This document shows, piece by piece, positions 46,722 to 57,000 of a DNA stretch of 64,000 nt. Position numbers and translations under genes: made by a program. The stretch covers positions 10,346,946 through 10,410,945 of the forward strand of contig OY979727.1 in the NCBI GenBank assembly GCA_963855995.1, read 5' to 3'. Below the pieces are notes generated by a model that was not told where the DNA came from, made no database searches, and was given only the letters and a program-made list of their open reading frames with translations. Within the stretch, counting starts at the first letter, position 1. Every line of letters begins with the position of its first letter. Source of the stretch: Muricea muricata (Eukaryota > Cnidaria > Anthozoa > Malacalcyonacea > Plexauridae).

Positions 46722-47288
46722 ATGAATTTCAGCGAAAAACAAAGAGAATATCACATGCATAAATTGTGGACACACTATAAACTCATAGATAAGCAAAATA
46801 CTGGATGTGTATCCCACGAGAGCTTTAGTAAGATGGCTGAAAAACTGAAAGGACTGGCTTCAATATTGCAACACAACGAAAAAGCTCGTGCCATCGATGC
46901 GGTATTCAAAGCCGTATCTGATATTTTAAAACTCAAGGAAGGAGTCGATTATGCTATTGAAGATCTTGTGAAGTCTTCCAGCCTGACGCTGTTATCGTTA
47001 AGTGAGAAAGAAGCAAGATCGATCACCGATAACGTGCATAATGCCATCTTTGATGTCATTGACGCTAACGAAGATGGCTTCGTTTCCTTGCAAGAGTACA
47101 AAGTTTACTACTATGTGTTGGGGCATGATATTTCTGATGAAGAAATCAAGCATTCTTTCGATGTCATCGACAGCAACAAAGATGAAAGAATAAGCCGAGA
47201 AGAATTTTTGAACGCCGCTTATGACTTCTTCTTCAATGTCGATGAGTCAGAAGTTGCCAATGCCTTTCTTGGTGGACACTGCGTGTAG
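46722..47288 (+). CDS. EF-hand calcium-binding protein, coelenterazine-binding / sarcoplasmic calcium-binding type (188 aa)
   Basis: One uninterrupted frame from ATG at 46722 to TAG. The frame also extends 10 codons upstream, but MNFSEKQREYH fits the family start. Length and layout match the four-EF-hand cytosolic proteins that include sarcoplasmic calcium-binding proteins and the luciferin (coelenterazine)-binding proteins of anthozoans: helix YHMHKLWTHYKLID, a second non-canonical hand, canonical hand III, hand IV and a C-terminal FNVDESEVANAFLG. Loop III (114-125, DANEDGFVSLQE) has all ligands. Loop IV (150-161, DSNKDERISREE) has Glu instead of the position-6 Gly. Loop I (23-34, DKQNTGCVSHES) ends in Ser instead of Glu and probably does not bind calcium. 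Role: calcium buffer or calcium-triggered ligand carrier in the cytosol; the choice between subfamilies is inference. No intron is visible, so it may be a retrocopy or naturally single-exon. Confidence 0.82.
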   Translation: MNFSEKQREYHMHKLWTHYKLIDKQNTGCVSHESFSKMAEKLKGLASILQHNEKARAIDAVFKAVSDILKLKEGVDYAIEDLVKSSSLTLLSLSEKEARSITDNVHNAIFDVIDANEDGFVSLQEYKVYYYVLGHDISDEEIKHSFDVIDSNKDERISREEFLNAAYDFFFNVDESEVANAFLGGHCV

Positions 47289-50200
47289 TACTTAATAATT
47301 GCTAAATGCAAACATTTAATATCTTATGATAAGGTAGAATGTTAATTGGTCGATTTATGTGTAATCATTTGACACACTCAATTTAATTTTAAAAATTCTG
47401 AACAATGAACTCTTTTTGTAACAAAGAGGTTAAATCACAAAAGTTCACAATACAGTAAAAGGCTAAAAGGTATTGTGCCAACGTCGAGGCTGAGTGAGGA
47501 TGCATAAGAGTTGATGTTGTGTTGACACTCTTGTAATCTTGCTCAGAATATATTGTGATCGGAGTGAAGTAGCTATATATAATACAGTACAGCTACTGTA
47601 CAGGTGTTCTTAAGGCAAAAAGGAATGTTTAAAGCGATCCATGTTGTAAACATAGCTTTCAAATGTATTCATATAGTATTCTAAAGTTTTAATGATGTAA
47701 CGTTTTTGATGTATATGCATCCATAAAAAAGACCATCATTTTGTGATAATTCATACTTTGTCTGAAACTTTTGTCGAGACATTAATATGATGTATATCGG
47801 TTTAATAACAAAGAATAGCTAAATAGTCAGCAGTCCTCTGCTCTCCTTCGTTGGAAATAGTTAAAACAGTGCTGTGTAGGCTTAAAGATTGAAACGAAAA
47901 ACATTTATCATTCAAAAGAGATATGACGAGAGAAATCGATATATTTTGATATACATCTTTGCGGGAGGGTGCACATTCTGTTTAGAGCACTTGCATCTGG
48001 AATCACGTCAAGCACGTTGTACTTGTCATTTGACAGTATTCTTTATTTACTATATTAGTTACAGCGTTCACTAGCTCCTAAGGTAAATAAACATGCACCA
48101 ATATTAGTACAAGACAATGCCATAAATGCCAGTATTGATAAAAAGAACATTTCCGTCAGTAAGTACAGTGAAATCTTGAATCGAAGACTGTTATTTTTAG
48201 CCTTTAAACTCTTTACAGTACTTTTAAACTAAATTAAATATGGTAAAAGATAATTACGTCCAATGTATATAAGTCCTTGATTTCCGTTCAATTAGACTCC
48301 ATCCGTCTTACTTTTTTAGAGAGCTCGAAATACCGAACTGGTTGAAATCTTTCCCAGCATTTCACTCAGCCACTTATCTAATGCCACATACCCTAGTGAA
48401 CCCCAGCAATTCCATTACTGCCTGGGATATTTTTCAGTTATTATACAAGCCACATTTCTTTACAATACCAGGAAATTTCTACACCGAGTGTGCCCAAATT
48501 AAAATACAATCATTGTTCCTAAGGATTTTTCATAGATCATAAGTCATTGTTCATAAGTCAAATATTGTCATGCCTATCATTGCTGTTACTGTTAGCTTGA
48601 TACATTTTCATGATAGAGACCCTAAAGAACAAAAAAGAGTGCCTTTGGTGACGCCCATATACGTGTTAATTTCCGCTGATGGAAATTCTAAATCTTGATC
48701 TTTGAAACACTCTAATGAAATTTGTAATTCGAACCTTAATATGCCTTCAGATCTGAAAATAAACAATCTATTCAATTTTTCAAGGTTGTGACTTACAGAA
48801 GTTTTATTGGAAAAGTTCTCATAAAACTTTATAAGCTAGTGAACTGCAAGTTTACTTCAATCATTAATAACATGGAAAATTTAATCAAAGAAACGGATAT
48901 CGACGTTATTTATTATCCTAAATGAAATGGCGTTGTAGCGTTGATAGGGATTTAATGACATGGCAGAGTTGTAGGAATTTGACAATCGCATCAGGTGGTA
49001 GTGCTTTTTGAGTCAGAGTGGATGACGTGTGAGTTGTACACGGAAAAAATGGACGAAGAACCGCAGGAGAACTAGGATTCTAGCGCTTGGTAACGGAGAT
49101 CCTGCGCGCCTTTCGGGACAAAAGCTCCAAAGAATGTGATGAAACATGCTGCAACACAGCAACAGATCGACGATTTCCGCACACTCGAGCTCTAACATTA
49201 TATTTTTACTAGTATACATGATATAGCATATCTTCGCTTGTTCTCAGAAAGCTTCAAAATACTGAAAACATGTGCATATCGTTAGATTTCGTGATGGAAA
49301 CATTCGGTATATCGGTTTTTAATAAATTAGCCGTGATATCAACGACTATCAGGCATGGGTAATCCATTCGTGTCAGACCTTCCAGGCGGAATTACATAAC
49401 TAGTTAAAAATAATTGAAACGTTTTGTGTTTATATTGCTTCAGGTATAATTGAAGACCTTTTTGTGATCCTGTGACATCACTAAGGCCACTGGCTAGCTT
49501 ATTTCTAATTCAAAGTAAATTGTTCAATAATCACAAATGTGCTGAGACCAAAAGGACACCCCGTTTATTATATTATTTGGGTTACGACTCTTATATGTGA
49601 CTTATAAGTTAAACTTTTGGGAATGATGAACGTATTAAGTTAGAGTTGAACACCGAGAAGAAGGGATTAATTTGTTTTTGTGAAGGTTTTCCATCAGAGT
49701 CTTTCGATTTTAAACAACTGAAGTCGAGACTCTACGAGACCATTCTATAAGTTTGATCCAATTATTGATTTAAGGTATTTATTTCAGATAAAACCCGCGG
49801 TACATCAAAGGAGACCGACTAAAAAATGAATTAAGAGTAAAGAAATATCAAACCGGAAAAAGTATCTCTTAACTTAAAGGTCGTATTATATTGATCCAAA
49901 AACAAGAATCCTAGCGTCCAAATCATTTTTTTCTGTACTTCAGGTTTGATTTTCATTGAATCATGACAACTCTTTAATTCGCGCTGAAGTTATATTTCTT
50001 AATACTTTCGCCTGCTTTAGTTTTAAGCGGTCAAAATCTATAACGAGACACATAGCTATAATAAGTGGCTGGTGAGAATCATGGAATAAGAAAATTAATG
50101 TGTGGTCCGTCTTGGCAAACAACTAAAAATTAGCTATATAGATTAAGTAATTATATTGCTATTGCTATTGACTGTAGCTGACAAAAAAGTGCAAGCGAGT

Positions 50201-51390
50201 CATTTGCTAGTTTGTTAATTTTTTAGTTGATATCTTTGCTAGTTGCCCTAACTTTTATAGTGGTACCTAGTCCTCTGTGAAATCTTAAACTAGCCATTGC
50301 TAAAATGGTTTTACAGAGCAAAATTATTATAAACCCATTATAAGACAAATATTTCGTTGTTCAATCATAATTGTTTGTTTCCTGAGTGACATTGATTGAC
50401 CATGCATGCCAAAGAGAATTTTGAGTTGTTTCCAAATTGCTATAGTGACAGATTAATGGGCACTTTACCAGCTATAAACTATCTCATATGGCACTAATTT
50501 ATGTCAAATTTCGGTAAAACGCGGAATTTTATTTTTTTACTTATAGCGTGTTGCTGTTGCCTTATAGTTACAGACAATTGTACATTCCTAAATTATGCAA
50601 AAATACCACTAATTTCTTGAGTAAACATCAGCAGTCATCACGAGTTGCTATTGAAACTTGAATAATCAGAGTTTGTGGTCATACCGCAAATATCAACACT
50701 TTAAAGTATTTCTCCAGCATTTAATCCTTCGTGAGGGTTTGCTGCATGTATTGCATCTCCGGCCTTTTACTGTTCCAATTATTACAGCTGCCGTTCAGCA
50801 CAATAAATATGAGTTTTGCATACTTAATTGTACTTTTAATTGTACTACTGAGTACTGATAGGATTTAATGTGTATGCAATTAAAATCTCTACCCATTTTC
50901 ATTTAATTCTCGACAATTTTCCACTTTCAAAAGATGTGATTTGATCATTTACTCGTAAATTTAAATATCAACTATGATAACCTGACTAAGCGATCAAATT
51001 CAGTCTAATCAAAAATCTATAATGTCATCCAATGGCGATCTACTAGAGCTTTCTTTCTTGCTCTGTCATGATACTTTTGAGGGTAGATCGTTTTTGTTGA
51101 ACATTTTGTATATATACGTTCATCAATGGTCAGTAAGAAGAAAAATAAAATTTTCATAAACATATCGACATGCATAACGTTAATTAAAATGTTGGTTTCT
51201 TTCATTATTGCGTGCTGTGGAAATTCATTCCTTTCGGTCAGTCAGTTTTACAAATTAATATGTTCTGCATGCAACAATCACTCAACGTGAGGCCACAGCA
51301 GGATCAATACAGGATGTTCAATCTGCCAGTACTGTACAGAATCGAATGGTGTCACCCATTACGTTGAGATCTATTAATGTGAACTGCCTG
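47289..51390. other. 4.1-kb intergenic stretch without recognised gene
   Basis: AT-rich with scattered short frames on both strands, none with a domain, signal peptide or paired splice sites that I trust. No large inverted repeat. The right end is the promoter side of IL-17-like gene B. Confidence 0.35.
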
Positions 51391-51392
51391 GC

Positions 51393-51398
51393 TATAAA
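51393..51398 (+). promoter_or_regulatory. TATA box of IL-17-like gene B
   Basis: GGCTATAAATTCGG, about 130 bp upstream of the start codon, with transcription expected near 51425. A GGAAATTCATTCC motif at 51220-51232 resembles an NF-kappaB site, which would suit an immune gene, but one imperfect match is weak support. Confidence 0.55.
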
Positions 51399-51523
51399 TT
51401 CGGAGGCAATTCTTTCTGATCAAGCAAAACAAGCAACCCTCAACAAGATACGCTGAAGGGAGTCGAAGAAAGCTCTAAAACATTGCCATTAAACGGCCTC
51501 GGTGGCTATAAGTCTTTGTGAAC

Positions 51524-52836
51524 ATGGTACGTAAACTATTCAAAAAACAATTTAGTTTTAAATTGCTTAATTTTTAGACATTTTTCAATAGTATGGGTAT
51601 ATATACGTCATGCTATTTCCTATTTGTCGAAATCGTTTAAAGCAATTGCAAAAAAAAGTCTAAGCGACGAAACGTGATTGCAGGTTTTATCGTGACGTTT
51701 TAGAAAAATTCTGTAGGATTATACTTGAACGTTATATAAATTAGAGAACATAAATTTGAAAGTTACAAATTTTACTGGACAAATTCCATGCCGAAATATT
51801 TAGTGTACTGTTGATGTGGTTTCGGTTAATTTCTTTTATGCTAGGCCAATTTCTATTCATCTTTTGGTATACATTGTTATTAAAGAAACCAACAGGATAG
51901 CTATAACTGTCAATATCGCTGTCAATATTTTGTTAAGACTTCGTCTGCTTTAACGATTGCTGCGATTTAGGGACTCTATCTGGCCAAACTACCCAGATTA
52001 ATTGAAACTTTGAAATCCGGAGTAGTGCAGTAAAAAAATAACGTGGAATTTTGTAGTTAAGTTGCCACGAGAAATGATTACGACAATCGTAGATCAGTTT
52101 CGGATGCCATAAACGTTAAGCACCAAAGGTGCCGATGCTATCTTAGTGCGTTGTCTTCAGATTTCGCCATTGAAACAAATTTGATGTCTGGGTTTTGAGT
52201 GAGTGGATTTCAAGGTTGTACTTTTCCTCAAAAAATAATCAACACAAGAAATATATATGTAATGTGATAAACTGTAATACACGTAATGGTATATTGAATA
52301 AACTTTAATCTATAAACAATTCAAAGAAGGTCACTGTTAAAATCACTAATGTGTTTCCACTTGTTATATATATTTTACAGAATCCTGAAATACCTTTATG
52401 TTTTTTCGCGCTTTTTTGCCTGATGTCCGTAAGCTCAACCGGTCCACCTCATTGTCAATTTCCTGTCACGACCATCTCGGTGAGAAGTCTCGAGAAAAGA
52501 TACCTTTTGCTAAGCAACCGCAGCACTACCAGATTAAATCCCCGTCACCTCTTTGGCAGCGCGATGGGTAAAAAACACTCGGGCAACAAATGGTGCCCCT
52601 GGAAATGGGTGGTACAGAGGGACACAAACCGTGTGCCCGAAGCAATTGTTCACGCTGAATGTCGTGGATGCGACTTGGCTGTTTGTAGGAAAATAGAGAT
52701 TTACCATTCGGTGCTGGTTTGGAACTCCACATGCGATTCGAAGACTAAGGACGCGCATCGCATATGGTCGTCCGTCCGACTTCCGATCACCTACATTTAC
52801 ACCGGAAGTAAAGCGGCAGCTGTGACTGGAAAGTAA
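51524..52836 (+). CDS. IL-17-like secreted cytokine (copy B, 152 aa)
   Basis: Exon 1 contributes only the start codon, which directly abuts the donor (AACATG|GTACGT, 51524-51526). Exon 2 (52381-52836, acceptor TATATATTTTACAG) supplies the remaining signal peptide NPEIPLCFFALFCLMSVSST and the whole mature chain. The core CPWKWVVQRDTNRVPEAIV-HAEC is the best IL-17 signature of the three copies. Cysteines 73, 95, 98 and 103 follow the shared C-x21-C-x2-C-x4-C spacing, with C119 in the loop NSTC. LEKRYLLL matches the L-x2-R-Y motif of A and C. The last strand RLPITYIYTG lacks the CxC end of vertebrate IL-17. Sequons at N47 and N116. The gene faces opposite to A and C and lies about 6 kb from C. 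The frame also runs upstream through the intron end, but that stretch carries the acceptor and is not coding. Confidence 0.85.
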
Positions 52837-52879
52837 TATCTCGCCCAATCAATAATTATTCTATGGTCATTTTATATAC

Positions 52880-53080
52880 ATATGTAAATGTGTTAGTTTC
52901 GGTTTGCGAAATACAAAAGAGTGCTCAATGCAATGAGATATAGACAGAGCAAAATGTATAACCGTGCAAAATACCTCAAAAAATTACTACTACAGTATGT
53001 TTCATCCAAAAGGAGACCACCTTAAATTCCTTCTGGATGAAACAGGCTGTAGTGGAAAGTATTTTACACGATATATTATT
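52880..53080. repeat. MITE-like repeat related to 11100-11290
   Basis: GGTTTGCGAAATACAAAAG, ATATAGACAGAGCAAAAT and ATACCTCAAAAAATTACTAC match the 11.1-kb element in order. The inner hairpin is GTTTCATCCAAAAGG / CCTTCTGGATGAAAC. Confidence 0.65.
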
Positions 53081-54040
53081 ATTGTATTTATAAAGACATG
53101 TAAAACTTTTATTTAAAACGGTTTGGGTTGTAAAGTAACACCCAAAAAATAATAATGCAAATGGTCTACAAAAGAAAATTATTTGGCAAAAATCCTGTGA
53201 ACTTTTACTTATTTCTTAAATATAGATTATCTTAATTATTTTCCTAATTATATATTCTTAAATATATTTCTTGAAAAAGTGTTGTTGTTTTTGGTCAGCT
53301 GGTTTTGAGCATATTTTTACCGTTTTCAAACGAGTCTCTTATATATGTATATAATGTAATTAAAATGCCAACAATATACACACCAATGTACGCCAGAGCA
53401 GGCACTGGGCTACAATCCTGGCAAAAATTATGTGGACAGTAAGCTTTCTAAAGATAGCGTCACATCTACCTGGCCATGATCTCCACTCTGATAACTCTCC
53501 CCCTTTCTCAATGTTGTTCAATGTAATTTGTTGTTGACATTGCCAAGAACACGTTTTCGTGATATTCAACATTGATTAGAGGGAAGAGGGGGGAGGAGGG
53601 ATTTTTTTGACGAAGTTACAACAAGATGCGTGTAAACTGAGATCCGCGCGTGCTGTCCACAATCATTGCAGCTGCCTGCGATATAACTGGTTCAATCATT
53701 CTTGTTATCCTGCATCTTGCTATATAGATCATAATTTTAATCCCTTTCTTTCTCGTACTATTCGTTTAGAAACACACACTTTTGTCTAAAGAGCTAATCC
53801 AATGCAATGATGACGTTTTTTCAAACCAATTTAATTGCTCACTCCGTTATTGTAATATTACATTTTTTAAAGAAAACTCCTGTTTATAAAAATCTACTGT
53901 GTTTACATGATGTTCATTAAAAAGAAAGTAAGAATTAAAATAAAAACTTGTCCAGTTCTTCCACACAAAATGTCGCAGCGAAAACGACGCAACACTGGAC
54001 GAAAATGTCTTTTAAAAGCACTGTTTTGTTCCCGCGGTAG
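53081..54040. other. Intergenic between convergent genes, no feature recognised
   Basis: AT-rich DNA separating the 3' ends of IL-17-like gene B and the eight-exon gene. A purine run GAGGGAAGAGGGGGGAGGAGG at about 53580 is the only odd composition. Confidence 0.35.
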
Positions 54041-57000
54041 CTAGTCCCATTCAGGATGTATGGTGAACGTACGAGGAATCGGACGGTGTGGCAGAACAAA
54101 TGTCGCAAACTTGTTTTCAACCCTTGGGTAGTTAGGTTTGCTTGAACGAAAAAGCATGGAACGCTTTGGAGCGCGAAGCTTTGGCAAGCGAGGAACATTC
54201 TCCAAGTAGAAACGACTCGATTTGTTCGGATCAGCAGCTTTTTTCCTACACACGAAAAGAAGAGTTTTTTCATGTTGTGGTGTCTCTCTAAGTTTATATC
54301 CACATCGGGAAGGCTGAAAAACATATCTGACTACGGAGGGAATCAAGCCTAAGATCTATCTATTAAATGAGTTACACTTTCTGGTCGGTTCGAGTATCAG
54401 TCTAGTAGTTCCTTCGATGTCAGCGTAATCTTAAATGTAATCATGTTAAAAAATGATGTATGTGGTATCAATTACTCCGAGTCTAGACCGACACTACGCA
54501 AGCTGAATTGGAAAATGGTCATGTTCCATTCTCGGCTCAGTAGAGACATATACTCAACGAGAGCATAGTTATATCATAGAAAAGATTGTTAGGAAACTCA
54601 TCAGAATTAAAATCTAACTCGTTCTCTATGTTTGTTAAACTTTTTCCAAAAGTTATAGTCCTTAACGTCACTTATGTATTGTGTTTTTGCCAAATCCACC
54701 AATAGCAATATTCTCCAATTGCTCAATTTTTCATGTCGCAGATAGCTAACTTTCCGAGCACATTGGCATTGGTTAGTTAAGCGAGAATAGAATACGCGCG
54801 TGATGATGAAGACCTTATTTCTACATAAACCCGATGAAAAACATAGGTGATGACTTGTATTGTAACTGCAATGAGTTTCCAAATCATCTCCTCAATCAAT
54901 TATGGTCAGAGCTAGTAACACCACGTCATTTTCACCTGAGTTCATAACACGGAGACAGAATACAAATTAGGTTCGTTTATCATGCTGCTTGTGCAATTAC
55001 ACTTGACTCTAACTATCCTTACTTACTCTGAGATATCCCGGAGTTCATTGTTCAAACTTGCTTTGTTACATAGAGAACAAATTCCATCTCTGTGTTTCGG
55101 TATGAGAAAATTTGGAGAATGAATTGGTGCCGAACGTAATGTGTGCTTACGCTCCCTTTCCTCGGTCGAAGGCCTGGGACGAGGTATTGGGGAGCTTAAA
55201 TTTGATATCGACATTATGACTTGACTGATTGATAAGAGAAATCGAATAGCAGAATCGTTATCTGGTAAAAAAAGAAGAAGCTTAGTTAATAAGAAGCTGA
55301 TAAAATAGATGACAATTTAAAGTACTAATTTATTATGCATTCCTGGGTGAAACTATAGGGCATTAGAACTAAGACAGTAGTTTTTTTCATTTAAAAGAAC
55401 ATTTCAAATTATCATTAAAGGCCTTGGTATATTTTTCACATCGCCGCTTGATTTTTAAAATATTTTGATAGAAACATGTGAGCTGTCCGCCATGTTGAAT
55501 CTAAATTCTTGGCTTTTGGCATCTTAGATAGCACTGCAACATGCACCCCTCCCCCATTTATGTCAGAGACTGCATATGAGCATGCCACATGCCCCAGGAC
55601 ATAAACTTCAAAGGATGACTCGAGCCTCTTCTGTTTATTTCTTATATTTTGTGGTAGAGAATTGAAGCGAGGTATGAAAACCCTGTAAATCACTTTATTG
55701 GCCATTTTCACATAAAGTTTATACAAATTGACAAACTTAAATGTTTTATTGTCAATATCCCTGCCTAAATACTAAATGTGTGTTACCTGTGATACCAGCT
55801 TTTTGCAAAACTTGTTCAAGAACTCTAATTGCCTCTGGAGATATGAAACTATACGAAGGCTGCAAGGAAACAATATTCATGATTTTCTGGTGCATGGCAT
55901 CTTGGTGTAAACAATTGAAAATGTGGAATTACTTTTGTGGTAAGCTCCTTGTATGATTGCACGGTGAATATCAAATTAGAATATAATTTTGTGGAAACAC
56001 CACGTAAGTTTATTATCGCAGAGCTTTCGATCCGTAAGCTCGGATCTTCAACAGTGCTAATAATAATGCACTAATGAAGATGCGAGCTAGCTTACGGATC
56101 GAAAGCTCTGCGATAATAAACTAACGTGGTGTTTCCACAAAATTCTATTTTAATTTTGTGGTGTTATATAGACATATAGATTTAGACATATCCACACCAA
56201 GCAAGCTGAAAAATATGGTTGGCCACGGTGGTGGGAATCGGGCCAGTGATTTTCGCTCAGTTCAGTTCGAGTAATGTAATGTTTTAGAATTAAGACTAGT
56301 TACTTCGATAAAGATTCTACACCTAAGGTTACATTGATATCGCTATCGTAGTGCTTCAGTTGGCAGCACCCACAATATTAATTGGGAACTTTATTGTTCA
56401 TTTTACGAGCAAAGCCTTTTGCTTACGTAATCTGGTTGCAAATCTTTCTCTCGCGTTGCACCAAGTCCAAAGACCCTTTCTAATTCTTCTTGTTCTGAAA
56501 TTGAAACATTCTTCATGACCTTTGCATGTACAAGTATAAAATAGTTTTGGCAGAATCAGTTCTAGTTTTTTTTCAGCTAAGGGGGGGGGGGGGGGGAGAG
56601 ATATCGAAATCATTTGTTCACTAACCTTGTGGTGTGGCATTTTTCAACAATTTGGCAACTAAGGTGATCGTTTCAGGATTTAATTTAGGCAACGGCAGCT
56701 GGAAGGTCTCCTCCAGTTTTCCAGAAATCTAAATAGAATTTTCGAGACTAAATATTGGATTGAAACACGATATACGCTTGCGGACTTTGTATTAAGTTGT
56801 TATCTTGCTGGAAAAATATTACATCAAGGACATTTAGACGGGGCAAACGATTTGTTTACCTTCAATCTTTCGATTAATTTGATGGTCTCGTCTACGTTAG
56901 GATCTTTGCAAATATTTGATGGCGTACTTTTACGTTCTGTAAACGAAAGACAATGACAAACGAAAGACAAGTAAATAAATTTGATCCCTGAGCAAAATAT

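Noticed and set aside
51220..51232. NF-kappaB-like site upstream of IL-17-like gene B
   Set aside because: A single imperfect match to GGGRNNYYCC in AT-rich DNA; not listed as a feature.
53935..54324. 129-codon minus-strand frame overlapping the last exon of the eight-exon gene
   Set aside because: Leucine- and cysteine-rich composition. The other frame, entered by the TAGTCAG acceptor, keeps phase with seven upstream exons and has normal composition.
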